A DNA stretch of 64,000 nt from Hymenobacter psychrotolerans DSM 18569 (lineage in GTDB: Bacteria; Bacteroidota; Bacteroidia; Cytophagales; Hymenobacteraceae). A model generated the notes under the pieces. The model saw nothing but the letters and a program-made list of their open reading frames with translations, ran no database searches and was not told the DNA's origin. Of the stretch, positions 16,503 through 25,298 are shown one piece after another. The DNA is taken from positions 1-64,000 of the forward strand of contig NZ_FRAS01000015.1 of assembly GCF_900142395.1 (NCBI RefSeq), written 5' to 3'. The position numbers and the translations under genes were made by a program. Within the stretch, counting starts at the first letter, position 1; the number at the start of each line of letters is the position of its first letter.

Positions 16503-18179
16503 ATGCCGTTGAAATTAGATTCTGATCCTGAGCAGCCAGTTGCCGGCCGCCGCTTGCTGGGGCTGTTTACTGTTGTGCTGGGAGCCGCGTTTTTGCTGGG
16601 GCTGGGCAGCTGGGGCGTGCTGGAAAGCAGCGAGGCCCGCTACGCCGAAATAGCGCGCGAAATGCTCGTGAGCCGCGACTGGCTGTATCCGAGGCTGCTG
16701 GGCATCGAGCATTTTCATAAGCCCCCGCTCACCTACTGGCTGACGGCCGCCGGCCTGGCGCTGGCCGGCCCCACGGCGCTGGGCGTGCGGCTGCTGCCGG
16801 TGCTGGCAGTGCTGGCACAGGTATGGCTGGTGTACGGAATAGGCAAGGTGCTGTTTGCCGGCAACCGCCGCCGTGCCCTCACGGCCGCTGTCCTCTACGG
16901 CACGCTCCCCGTCGTCCTGATTTCAGCCCTCAATGTAACCACCGATGCCTACCTGACCACGCTGGAGCTGGCCGCCACTTTCGGACTGCTGCGCTACTAC
17001 CACACAGGCCGCTGGTGGGGCCTGTATCTGTGCTGGCTGGCGCTGGGACTGGCTTTCCTGACCAAAGGCCCGGTCGGGTTCGTGCTGCCGCTGATGGCTG
17101 TGGTTGGGTTTTATTTCCGGCGTGGGCAGGCCCGGCGGCCCTTCAGCGGGCACCACGTGCTGGGGGTGGCGCTGTTTGCCGTAGTTGGCCTGAGCTGGTA
17201 CGGGTTTCTGATTGCGGAAAACCAAGCCTTTCTGCGTTATTTCCTGGTGGGCCACACTGTAGAGCGGTTTGTCAGCGCCGAGGCTTTCGGACGAGCCAAG
17301 CCGTGGTGGTTCTATCTGGTGCTGGCGCCGGCCAGCGGCCTGCCCTGGTCGGTGGTGCTGGCCGGGCGGGCACTCCGCACCGGCTGGAAGGCGCTGCCGC
17401 AGCTGTGGCGCAACGTGCTGGTGTTCTGGATACTGGTGCCGCTGCTGTTTTTTTCACTCTCGCAGTCGAAGCTGGTGCTATATGTGTTGCCCATCTTCCC
17501 GGGCGTAGCGCTGCTCACGGCCTACCACCTGCACGAAATGCCCGAAACGGCGCGCCGCCGCTGGTACCTGGGCTGCCTGGCGTGTTGGGGGCTGCTGCTG
17601 CTGGTACTGGCGGCGCTGCCGTGGCTGGCCGTGCCGCTTCACCTCACGCTCACTCCGATGGCGGCGCTGCTGCCGGCCGGCGGGCTGGTAGTTCTGCTGC
17701 TGAGCAGCTGGCAAACCCGGCATCGGCTCCCGGCCACGGCGCGGCTGCTGCTGGCTGCTACCCTCTTTACGGCTACGCTGCTGCTGGCCGCCAAGCCCCT
17801 GTTGCGGCAAAATGAGCTGGCACTGAACGGCGTAAGGCCAGTGCTGGAGCTGATGCAGCGCGAAGGCCTGGCCGACCGGCCGGTGCTGGTGTACAATGAA
17901 CTATTGTCGTCGATGGCTTTCGGGCAGGGGCGCCTGCCGGTGTCGCTGTATGCCGGCAATACCTATCTGCTGCGCGAAACGCAGTTTGAGCCCACCGCGG
18001 CCTGGCACCGCACTTGGCTCAACTCGTTTGCCTTCACGCCCCATACGCTCGATTCGCTGCGGCAGCAGCGGCCGGTGTTGCTGGTGAAAGGGGAGGTGAA
18101 TGCCGGGCAGGAATGGCTTATTCAGCCGTTTTCGCACCAGCTGGAAGTGGGGCCGTGGCGCCTCTACTACGACTGGTAG
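16503..18179 (+). CDS. Second ArnT/PMT-like GT39 membrane glycosyltransferase
   Basis: The 558-residue protein starts at the ATG 16503. It has an N-terminal TM helix, the family loop WGVLESSEARYAEIAREML and IEHFHKPPLTYW, then about eleven further TM helices and a soluble C-terminal domain of roughly 120 residues (VLVYNELLSSMAFGQGRLP). The SEARYAEIAREM motif is closer to classical ArnT than that of the enzyme at 13621. It is divergent from the epimerase gene, and with the GT2/LAB_N pair it completes a lipid-linked sugar transfer module. Lipid A or protein glycosylation are both possible. Confidence 0.92.
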   Translation: MPLKLDSDPEQPVAGRRLLGLFTVVLGAAFLLGLGSWGVLESSEARYAEIAREMLVSRDWLYPRLLGIEHFHKPPLTYWLTAAGLALAGPTALGVRLLPVLAVLAQVWLVYGIGKVLFAGNRRRALTAAVLYGTLPVVLISALNVTTDAYLTTLELAATFGLLRYYHTGRWWGLYLCWLALGLAFLTKGPVGFVLPLMAVVGFYFRRGQARRPFSGHHVLGVALFAVVGLSWYGFLIAENQAFLRYFLVGHTVERFVSAEAFGRAKPWWFYLVLAPASGLPWSVVLAGRALRTGWKALPQLWRNVLVFWILVPLLFFSLSQSKLVLYVLPIFPGVALLTAYHLHEMPETARRRWYLGCLACWGLLLLVLAALPWLAVPLHLTLTPMAALLPAGGLVVLLLSSWQTRHRLPATARLLLAATLFTATLLLAAKPLLRQNELALNGVRPVLELMQREGLADRPVLVYNELLSSMAFGQGRLPVSLYAGNTYLLRETQFEPTAAWHRTWLNSFAFTPHTLDSLRQQRPVLLVKGEVNAGQEWLIQPFSHQLEVGPWRLYYDW

Positions 18180-18333
18180 GCCCCGGTGCAACGGCCAGGG
18201 AGCATCGGCGTCTTTTTTCGGCGGCGCCGCACTGCTGCGGCCCGGCGCGGGCGGGCGGGCGGGCGCTCCGGTTTTGCCAAATCCGCTTACCTTGCTTTCC
18301 CCAACCCGCATTTTCACCAATCCAACTCCCCCT

Positions 18334-20442
18334 ATGAAAAACCGCAACAGCCTGACGCTGGCCGCAGTGGCTGCCACAGGTCTGGCGCTGGCCGGCTGTG
18401 CCGCCAGCAGCACGCCTACCGCTTCCACTACTCCTGCCGCCACCACTTCCGCTACTCCCGCCGAAGAACCGGTAGTGCCCGGCGTTGGGCTGAACATTGC
18501 CAACCGCAACCTGTCGGTTTCGCCCTGCGACAACTTCAACGAGTACGCGTCCGGCAACTGGTACAAAAATAACCCCGTTCCGGCTTCTGAAGTCCGCTGG
18601 GGCGCTTTCAACGAGCTGGCCGACAAGAACAACGCCGTGATGCGGCAGATTCTGGAAGAAGCCGCGGCCAACACATCGGCCGCCAAAGGCACCAACGCCC
18701 AGAAAGTAGGCGACTTCTACGCTACGGCCATGGACACGATGGCCATCGAGAAAGCCGGCCTGAAATTCCTGAAGCCCGAGCTGGACCGTATTGCCGCCAT
18801 CAAAGACCTGAAAGGGCTGCAGGCCGAAATCATGCGGCAGCAGATGGAAGGCACCGGCGCCTTCTTCAGCAGCGGCGTAGGCCAGGACGAGAAGAAAAGC
18901 ACCGAGTACGCGTTTTACCTGAGCCAGGGCGGCCTGGGCCTGCCCGACCGGGACTACTACCTCAAGGACGACGCCCGCTCCAAAGCCATCCGCAACGCCT
19001 ACACGACCTACCTCGTGAATACGTTTAAGATGCTCGGCGACAACGAGGCTGCCGCCGCCAAAAACGCGGCTACCGTGGTGCGCCTGGAAACGCGCCTGGC
19101 CAAAGCCAGCAAGAGCCGCGTAGACCTGCGCGACCCATACGCCAACTACAACAAAATGACGCTGGCGGAGCTCAACAAGCAGTATCCGAACCTGGCGCTG
19201 CCCACCGCCCTGAAAGAAATGAAGCTGCCCGCCAAAGAGGTGATTGTAGGGCAGCCAGCCTTCTTCAAGGAAGAAAATGCCATGCTCAAGAGCGAGCCGC
19301 TGGCTGACCTGAAAACCTACCTGCGCTGGCATAAGGTAACGTCGCTGACGGCGGCGCTGCCCAAGTCCTACGGCGACGAGGCCTTCCGCTTCACGCAGGC
19401 CCTGACCGGTGCCAAGCAGCAGCAGCCCCGCTGGAAGCGCATGAACCGCGCCACCGACGGCGCACTCGGCGAAGCTTTCGGCCAGCTCTACGTAGACAAG
19501 GCCTTCACGCCCGAGACCAAAGCCAAGGCCCTGGCTATGGTAGCCAACATCAAGGAGGCTATGGGCGAGCATATTCAGCAGCTGGACTGGATGAGCGCCG
19601 CCACCAAGGCCGAAGCCATGAAGAAGCTGAATGCCTTCACCGTGAAAATCGGCTACCCCGACAAGTGGAAGGACTATTCGGCCATGAGCATCTCGCGCGA
19701 GTCGTACCTGAAGAACGTGCTGGCAGCCCGCCGCTGGGCTTCGATGGATAACCTGAGCAAGTTCGGCAAGCCGATTGACCGTCAAGAGTGGGGAATGACG
19801 CCGCCCACTGTGAATGCCTACTACAACCCGCCGATGAACGAAATTGTATTCCCGGCCGGTATCATGCAGCCGCCGTTCTTCGACCCCAAAGCCGACGACG
19901 CGGTAAACTACGGCGGAATGGGCGCCGTTATCGGCCACGAAATCACGCACGGTTTCGACGACCAGGGCCGCCAGTACGATGCCGAAGGCAACCTGCGCGA
20001 CTGGTGGACCAAGGAAGATGCTCAGAAGTTTGATGCCCGCGCCGAAATGGTGGGCAAGCAGTACTCGGCCTTCTCGCCGCTGGACTCGGTGTATGTGAAC
20101 GGCAAGCTGACCATGGGCGAAAACCTCGCCGACCTCGGCGGCCTCAACATTGCCTACACTGCCCTGCACAAGGAGCTGAAGAAGCAGTATCCGGATGGCA
20201 AGTACCCCAAATACGACGGCCTCACGCCCGACCAGCGCTTCTTCCTGAGCTGGGCGCAGGTGTGGCGCACCAACGCCCGCCCCGAGTACCTGCGCCAGCA
20301 GGTGATGACCGACCCGCACTCCCCAGCCGAGTTCCGGACCAACGGCCCGCTGCAGAACATGCCGCAGTTCTACGAAGCCTTCGGCTGCAAAGAGGACGCC
20401 AAGATGGTACGGGTGCAGACCGAGCGCGCCAAAATCTGGTAA
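18334..20442 (+). CDS. M13 family zinc metallopeptidase lipoprotein (neprilysin/PepO type)
   Basis: The ATG at 18334 starts a 702-residue lipoprotein (lipobox LAGC at about residue 21), followed by a Thr/Ala/Pro linker. The large helical N-terminal M13 domain runs from about 55 (NRNLSVSPCDNFNEYASGNW). The catalytic domain has HEITH with zinc ligands His535 and His539 and catalytic Glu536, and the third ligand Glu596 in GENLADLGG. The C-terminus ends in the family-typical IW. It likely degrades oligopeptides in the periplasm or at the surface. It is followed by a strong terminator and is monocistronic. Confidence 0.96.
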   Translation: MKNRNSLTLAAVAATGLALAGCAASSTPTASTTPAATTSATPAEEPVVPGVGLNIANRNLSVSPCDNFNEYASGNWYKNNPVPASEVRWGAFNELADKNNAVMRQILEEAAANTSAAKGTNAQKVGDFYATAMDTMAIEKAGLKFLKPELDRIAAIKDLKGLQAEIMRQQMEGTGAFFSSGVGQDEKKSTEYAFYLSQGGLGLPDRDYYLKDDARSKAIRNAYTTYLVNTFKMLGDNEAAAAKNAATVVRLETRLAKASKSRVDLRDPYANYNKMTLAELNKQYPNLALPTALKEMKLPAKEVIVGQPAFFKEENAMLKSEPLADLKTYLRWHKVTSLTAALPKSYGDEAFRFTQALTGAKQQQPRWKRMNRATDGALGEAFGQLYVDKAFTPETKAKALAMVANIKEAMGEHIQQLDWMSAATKAEAMKKLNAFTVKIGYPDKWKDYSAMSISRESYLKNVLAARRWASMDNLSKFGKPIDRQEWGMTPPTVNAYYNPPMNEIVFPAGIMQPPFFDPKADDAVNYGGMGAVIGHEITHGFDDQGRQYDAEGNLRDWWTKEDAQKFDARAEMVGKQYSAFSPLDSVYVNGKLTMGENLADLGGLNIAYTALHKELKKQYPDGKYPKYDGLTPDQRFFLSWAQVWRTNARPEYLRQQVMTDPHSPAEFRTNGPLQNMPQFYEAFGCKEDAKMVRVQTERAKIW

Positions 20443-20468
20443 GCCCGCTGCGCTGCATCAGCCACAAC

Positions 20469-20506
20469 AGAAAGGGGAGCCGCACCGCGCGGCTCCCCTT
20501 TCTGCT
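20469..20506 (+). terminator. Terminator after the M13 peptidase gene
   Basis: AGAAAGGGGAGCCGC pairs with GCGGCTCCCCTTTCT (15 bp), followed by a short T-rich stretch. Confidence 0.85.
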
Positions 20507-20562
20507 TTCGGTGCAGTCCGGCGAAGCTGCGTGGGCGCGGGGCCGGTGCCGTATCTTGCGCC

Positions 20563-20925
20563 ATGCAAAAGATTTTCCGCCTGCTGGCTTTGGCGCCATT
20601 GCTGGCCGCCTGTTTCGATTCCAAGTCAGTGGAAGAGCAGATTGCCGACCCTGAAGTGGGGGATGTGTACGTGGTGCAGTTTCAGCCTGCGGGCACGGCC
20701 GCTACGCGCTATTTCTTCTACCACCTCTACCGCGTAGCTCCCGACAGCGTGTACCTGCACCCGGCCCGCACCGACTCGCCCACGCCTGACGCCGACCTGC
20801 GCCAGCTGTCTTTCGAGCCTACACCGACCACCATTGCCTATACCCGCGCCGAGCTGCGGGAGCTACTGCAGCAGCAGCCCGGCGACGCCACGAAGAGCCA
20901 GCTGATTCGGGTGCGGCGGCCGTAG
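20563..20925 (+). CDS. Small lipoprotein of unknown function
   Basis: The 120-residue product has a short lipoprotein signal peptide (MQKIFRLLALAPLLAAC) and a compact beta-rich mature part (VGDVYVVQFQPA, ATRYFFYHLYRV, DSVYLHPA). There are no cysteines besides the lipidated one and no recognised family. A promoter-like TATCTTG (20552-20558) lies five bases ahead of the ATG, which hints at a leaderless transcript. The next gene is convergent. Confidence 0.75.
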   Translation: MQKIFRLLALAPLLAACFDSKSVEEQIADPEVGDVYVVQFQPAGTAATRYFFYHLYRVAPDSVYLHPARTDSPTPDADLRQLSFEPTPTTIAYTRAELRELLQQQPGDATKSQLIRVRRP

Positions 20926-20947
20926 CGCACAGCTTGTTCATGTTGCG

Positions 20948-21724
20948 TCAGGGCAGGATTTCTACCTTGATGCTGACGTCGGCCAAAGGCCATTTGTAGG
21001 CATCGACGGGCTCGTTGCCGATGCGCTCAATGACGTCGAGGCCGTCGGTTACTTCCCCAAAAACCGTGTATTTGCCGTCCAGGGAGGGCACGCCGCCTAC
21101 GGTAGCATACACGCGCTGCTGCGCTGCCGTGAGCGGGCGGCCGGCCATGGCTTTGCTTTGGTCCGCCGACAGCTTCTCGCCCAGCACAAAGTAGAAGTCG
21201 GTGCTGGAGGACAGCTGGCCGGGGTTCTGCTCGTCGTCGTAGCGGGCCATGCCCAGGGCCCCGCGCCGGTGCAAATGGTGCGGCTTGATTTCGGGCGGCA
21301 GCCGGTAGCGGTTCATCCGGATGGTACGGTGGTCGGAGGCGCCGCCCTGCACCGCAAAGCCCTTTACCACGCGGTTAAACACCGTTTCATCGAACACGCC
21401 CCGGCGGGCCAGCAGCAGGAAGTTGGCTTTGTGGATGGGTGTGTCGTCGTAGAGCTTCACGGTGATGTCGCCGAGGCGGGTGTGCAGCACCACGCCCGAA
21501 GCCGGGTACTGGCGGCCGTAGGGCAGCAGCAACTCAGCCGCATTGCTGTCGGCGAGGGCCAGCAGAGCGGGGCCGGGCACCGGCTTCTCCGCCGACGCCA
21601 CCGGCGCGGCGGTTTCTTCCACGGGCTGCTGGCGGTTGCAGGCTGCCAGCGTCCAGGCGGCAGTCAGGGTCATCGTCCGGAACAGAGTGCGCAGCGGTGG
21701 CGCAGCAGAAGAAGTAGGCAGCAT
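20948..21724 (-). CDS. Periplasmic cyclophilin-type peptidyl-prolyl isomerase (lipoprotein)
   Basis: The product is 258 residues from the ATG at 21724, with a lipoprotein-like signal ending TLAAC, a linker to about residue 75, then a cyclophilin domain: VLHTRLGDITVKLYDDTPIH, NFLLLARRGVFDETVFNRVV, FAVQGG and GALGMARYDDEQNPGQ. A Lys/Arg-rich insertion (HRTIRMNRYRLPPEIKPHHL) after the FAVQGG strand is typical of Bacteroidetes members. It probably assists folding of envelope proteins. Confidence 0.92.
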   Translation of the reverse strand: MLPTSSAAPPLRTLFRTMTLTAAWTLAACNRQQPVEETAAPVASAEKPVPGPALLALADSNAAELLLPYGRQYPASGVVLHTRLGDITVKLYDDTPIHKANFLLLARRGVFDETVFNRVVKGFAVQGGASDHRTIRMNRYRLPPEIKPHHLHRRGALGMARYDDEQNPGQLSSSTDFYFVLGEKLSADQSKAMAGRPLTAAQQRVYATVGGVPSLDGKYTVFGEVTDGLDVIERIGNEPVDAYKWPLADVSIKVEILP

Positions 21725-21790
21725 AGCGGGAGGAACTATACACGAAAAACGAAGGCGGTGGCCCGACTCGCACAGAGCCGGACCACCGCC

Positions 21791-21807
21791 CAAAGGTAGC
21801 AGCTACC
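21791..21807 (-). promoter_or_regulatory. Promoter box and overlapping palindrome upstream of the cyclophilin gene
   Basis: On the minus strand TACCTTTG (21798-21791) is a perfect -7 box, 67 bases before the start. It overlaps GGTAGC-A-GCTACC (21795-21807), a perfect 6-bp palindrome with one central base that could be an operator. No good -33 element is seen. Confidence 0.45.
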
Positions 21808-21840
21808 GCAAAAAAGACCGGTAGCTTCGGTATTAGTTGT

Positions 21841-22746
21841 TCACAGTTTGATACCCAGCTTTTTGGCAATGTCCTTGAACATTTCGGGGTCGTAGTCGTC
21901 GGCGCCGGGCGAGTTTAGTTGGGGCTCTTCTTCGAGCACCGGGTAAGGCACACCCTCAAACCCGCCCTGAATTACTTCCAGCGGCTGGCCATCTTCGGGG
22001 TGCGTGCCGTTCCAGATGATGCCCGCCTGTTTGTAGTCGTCGGGGCTGAAGGTGTAGAGCTTGAGGTGCAGTTTCTGCTGGTCCTGCAGCTTCTTGGCTT
22101 CGGGGAAGGCGTCGTTGCTCAGGTCGGGCACCGGCACCAGCTTCGATACTTCCACGCCCGTCAGCAGTTCCAGCGCTTTGGCATACGCCACCACGTGCAG
22201 GCCGCCCCGTACCAGCAGGTAGCCCACCATGGTGCGGGCACACGGGTCCGATACCATTTCATAGACCCGCATCTTGTTGGCGCGGGCGCCGCATTCCATA
22301 AAGAAGTTGTGCAGCAGGTCCAGCTTGAGGTTGCCGCTGTTGTGCACGTACTGGCCGGTCCAGGGGTTGCCCATCGAGTCGTAGGGAAGGGCGGCCTGGG
22401 CGCTGCTGAGGAAATGGTAGCTGTTGCGGGCATCCTTGGCATCGGCCAGCGGCGCCGGCACCGGGTCTTTGCCGCGCACGGTCTGGCCGGTCAGCAGCAG
22501 ATTGATGGCGTAGCTGACGGCCTCAATGTGGCTGTACTCTTCCGCCGCGATACTACACGTCAGATCATAGAATGGCCGCAGCCGGTCGCGCCCCCGGAAG
22601 TTGAACGACTGAAACGTGTAGTTCATCAGGGTCGACATCTCCCCGTATTTGCCGCCTAGCAGCTCCTGAATGGCAGCAGCATCGTTGGGCGAAGGATTTT
22701 TGGGCTTGGGCAGCTCTACAGCTAGCCGGTCGTATCGCAAAATCAT
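21841..22746 (-). CDS. Manganese (non-haem) catalase family protein
   Basis: The ATG at 22746 gives 301 residues that follow the dimanganese catalase fold: the N-terminal RYDRLAVELP, GGKYGEMSTLMNYTFQSFNFRG, the metal-binding helix AEEYSHIEAV, the region NLLHN/LLHNFFMECGARANKMRVYEM, and the second helix pair with VRGGLHVVAYAKALE. The expected reaction is disproportionation of hydrogen peroxide. The C-terminal 80 residues include the family-typical IIWNGTHPEDG. The gene has a 14-bp hairpin in its leader that is best read as the terminator of the preceding gene. Confidence 0.93.
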   Translation of the reverse strand: MILRYDRLAVELPKPKNPSPNDAAAIQELLGGKYGEMSTLMNYTFQSFNFRGRDRLRPFYDLTCSIAAEEYSHIEAVSYAINLLLTGQTVRGKDPVPAPLADAKDARNSYHFLSSAQAALPYDSMGNPWTGQYVHNSGNLKLDLLHNFFMECGARANKMRVYEMVSDPCARTMVGYLLVRGGLHVVAYAKALELLTGVEVSKLVPVPDLSNDAFPEAKKLQDQQKLHLKLYTFSPDDYKQAGIIWNGTHPEDGQPLEVIQGGFEGVPYPVLEEEPQLNSPGADDYDPEMFKDIAKKLGIKL

Positions 22747-22764
22747 CGTACAGGGGGTTATGTG

Positions 22765-22812
22765 AAAAGAATACGGCACCGGTGCGCGGTGCGCAACAGG
22801 TGCCGTATTCTT
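22765..22812 (-). terminator. Hairpin terminator between phospholipase-like and catalase genes
   Basis: AAGAATACGGCACC (22767-22780) pairs perfectly with GGTGCCGTATTCTT (22799-22812) around an 18-base loop. A T-rich tract follows on the minus strand, about 20 bases before the catalase ATG. Confidence 0.75.
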
Positions 22813-22860
22813 AACGGCAGTGGCTAACTAGCCGGCTGTACAACATTTTAGGTCGAGCTT

Positions 22861-24099
22861 CTACCAGCCGGAACCCGCCGGCGCGCCCCAGCCGTCATCT
22901 TTCTTGGCGGGCTGCTTCTTTTTAGGGGCTTCCTTCTCCTTTGCTTTCGTGCTGCCGGCTTCGGTTTTGACTTTGGCCTTCACTTTTTCCGGCGCCTTGG
23001 GGTTGCTGGCCGGCGCGGCGGGAGCAGGCGCGGGTTCGGCTGGCGAGGTGGTTTCGAGCACCGGCGGGGCCATGTCGGTGGCGGCATTTATCTGGTCGGC
23101 CTGCACGGTAGCGGCCTGCTTCTGCATGGCCAGGAGCAACTGCTGCTCCGCCAGGCCATTCTTCTTCCAGATTTTCAGCTGATTGTCCAACGAGTCCTTC
23201 TCGATTTTGCCGGGCTTCTTGGTCATCAGTTCGTTGAGGTTGGGGCTGCCGCCGTCCTTCCAGGCCGTCATCCACAACGACGAGATGAACGTGGGCGCCT
23301 GTTTCATGCGGAAGGCTACCATGCCGCCCACTTCCTTGTGGTAGGCGTCGGCAAAGGCATCGGAGTAGAAGCGGCGGGTCTTGCCGTACTTATGCGAGAA
23401 GTTGTACTTGGTTTCGGGCGTAAACTGGCGTGTTACTTTTTCCTCGCGGTCATAGGTTTCGCCCAGAAAGCCATACGACTCCTGCAGCACCTTCCAGATG
23501 TCGGCGAGCGGGTCTTTCACGTATTTGGCAGGCTCGGCGTCCAGCTTATACTCGGCAATGTGGCGCTCCGGCAGCTTGCCTTCCCACAGCGCGTGCAGGC
23601 CGGTCTGGTTCGTGAGCTGGCCATCGTAGTTTTCGGTGGTGTGCAGCGGCACGTAGGCATCGGCCACGTAGTGGCAGAGCTCCGCCGACAGCCGGATAAT
23701 AGCCAGGGTGTCGCGCTGCTTGAAGGCTTCCGTGAGGTTGTCTTTCACCTCCATAATGGTCCAGGGCACGGTACCGTACTTGCGCAGGGTGTCGGCCGTG
23801 TACTTGGCCTCCGCTTTGTCCCAGGCCTTAGGCATGGCCCCGAACGGGTTATCGCCGAAGTGGTCCATGTCGATGTAGTGCTTGCTGGCTTCCTTGGGCG
23901 ACACGTCGCGCCGCTCGTCGGGCACGGAAGAAAGGCGCACCAGGTCCTGCATGTGGCGGAAGTAGAAACCCTGCATGGCCGCCGGCAGCGTATACACCGA
24001 AATCTGGGCAATGGTACGGTGCGCGAAAATGCCCCAGCCCGGCGACGTTATGGGCACCAGCAGCGCCAGGCACAGCAAGAAGAGGAAATGTTTTTTCAT
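22861..24099 (-). CDS. Zinc-dependent phospholipase C / S1-P1-like secreted protein
   Basis: The start ATG at 24099 precedes a signal peptide, and the mature N-terminus likely begins near Trp22 (GWGIFAHRTIAQ). That matches the family in which an N-terminal Trp and His bind zinc. Further ligands are visible in KHYIDMDHF, ELCHYVADAYVPLHTTENYDG and GLHALWEGKLPE. The fold covers about residues 22-310. The last 90 residues are a low-complexity Pro/Ala/Lys-rich tail (APAPAAPASNPKAPEKVKAK). The substrate, phospholipid or nucleic acid, cannot be told from sequence. The gene is divergent from the unknown gene at 24249. Confidence 0.85.
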   Translation of the reverse strand: MKKHFLFLLCLALLVPITSPGWGIFAHRTIAQISVYTLPAAMQGFYFRHMQDLVRLSSVPDERRDVSPKEASKHYIDMDHFGDNPFGAMPKAWDKAEAKYTADTLRKYGTVPWTIMEVKDNLTEAFKQRDTLAIIRLSAELCHYVADAYVPLHTTENYDGQLTNQTGLHALWEGKLPERHIAEYKLDAEPAKYVKDPLADIWKVLQESYGFLGETYDREEKVTRQFTPETKYNFSHKYGKTRRFYSDAFADAYHKEVGGMVAFRMKQAPTFISSLWMTAWKDGGSPNLNELMTKKPGKIEKDSLDNQLKIWKKNGLAEQQLLLAMQKQAATVQADQINAATDMAPPVLETTSPAEPAPAPAAPASNPKAPEKVKAKVKTEAGSTKAKEKEAPKKKQPAKKDDGWGAPAGSGW

Positions 24100-24248
24100 A
24101 GCAAGAGCAAGCTCGTATAGTGGCCTCCGCGAAGTTAGCGGATTGCCGGATTGCCCAACTAAAGCCAGCCCGTATTCGCTCTGAATCTGCGTATAAGCAC
24201 AGTGGGCCGCCCCAAAACACAATACCTTGCCTGCCTTAGCCGCTTCCC

Positions 24249-25283
24249 ATGACGCTCATCACCAGCAAGAAGACAACCTACGCCATTCAGCCGCCGCTGC
24301 GCACCTACCTGCAGCAGTACGACCGGGAAACCACGCTGCCCGTCACCTACCAGGACCTGACGCGCATGAGCGGCGCCTACCCGCTGGCCGACCGCCAGGG
24401 CCGTGACACCATGTGGGAAACTGTGTTTTACGAGCCGCAGGCCCTGCGCGAGCTGAGCGACGGACTGGCTCAGGTGTACGCCATTCTGAAAACCGACGGC
24501 GACCTGTCGTTTATGGAGCACCTGCTCGCCGACCGGGTAGACTACTGCCGCTTCGGCAATTCCAACCCGTTTCGGGTGCGCATCGTCAATCAGCTCAACG
24601 ACAACTACGACTATTTCTACGTGAAAAAGGCGGATGCCTCGCGGGTGTATGGCTTGGAGCTGGAGCATCTGCTTTCCCCCAACAGCCTCAATTATCTGGT
24701 ATCGGGCGAAACGCTGATTGAGGAGCACATTGTAGGCATTCCGGGCGACGACTTCATCCGGGACCGGCTGAAGGGGCCGCATCTGAACCAGGTGCGCATT
24801 GCCAAGGAGTTCGTCAAGTTTAATGAGCGGTGCTTTGCCCGTCTGCTCGGCGATATGCGGGCCTACAACTACGTCATCGACGTGACGCCCGACTTCGAGG
24901 ACGAGCAGTACCGGGTGCGGGCCATCGACTTCGACCAGCAGAGCTACGAAGGCAAGAAAACCATGTATCTGCCCCAGTATTTCAAGGACAACCGCGCCGT
25001 GGTGATGCTGTGCAGCCAGCTGCTCAAGGACGAAACCATCCGGCAGTATCAGGCCGAGGAGCGCACCCTGATGGCGCGCCGGGCGCGCTCGGAGCGCTAC
25101 CGCCTCAAAGACCTCATCGACTGTATGCGCCGTGACACCATTTCGCCACCGGAGAAAGTGGAGCTACTCAAGGCGCAGCTTGGCCTGCACCACCAGACTG
25201 AACAGTTTAACCGCTGCCGCTCCATGGGCGACGTGGTGCGCCTCAACCTGAAGCTGATGCTGGCCCGGCCCCGCCCGGAATAG
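24249..25283 (+). CDS. Conserved-looking cytosolic protein of unknown function
   Basis: The 344-residue protein has no signal peptide and no TM helix, and is charged and regular in codon use, so it is a real gene. Notable segments are YDYFYVKKADASRVYGLELEHLLSPN, LLGDMRAYNYVIDVTPDFEDEQ and RAIDFDQQSYEGKKTMYLPQYFKDN, followed by a basic helical C-terminus. The IDFDQ strand after a predicted helix-loop loosely recalls the metal-binding loop of kinase-fold phosphotransferases, but no HxD motif or P-loop is evident. It stands alone; the convergent CinA-like gene begins 15 bases after its stop. Confidence 0.75.
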   Translation: MTLITSKKTTYAIQPPLRTYLQQYDRETTLPVTYQDLTRMSGAYPLADRQGRDTMWETVFYEPQALRELSDGLAQVYAILKTDGDLSFMEHLLADRVDYCRFGNSNPFRVRIVNQLNDNYDYFYVKKADASRVYGLELEHLLSPNSLNYLVSGETLIEEHIVGIPGDDFIRDRLKGPHLNQVRIAKEFVKFNERCFARLLGDMRAYNYVIDVTPDFEDEQYRVRAIDFDQQSYEGKKTMYLPQYFKDNRAVVMLCSQLLKDETIRQYQAEERTLMARRARSERYRLKDLIDCMRRDTISPPEKVELLKAQLGLHHQTEQFNRCRSMGDVVRLNLKLMLARPRPE

Positions 25284-25298
25284 GAGAGGGGCAGCCTG

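Noticed and set aside
11637..18179. Reading the sugar module as an arn operon for aminoarabinose addition
   Set aside because: The epimerase lacks the ArnA formyltransferase/decarboxylase layout and no ArnB, ArnD, ArnE or ArnF is present, so only the general type of chemistry is supported.
18118..20319. Very long minus-strand frame opposite the M13 peptidase gene
   Set aside because: Same cause; the M13 gene has complete catalytic motifs and a signal peptide, while the antisense translation has none.
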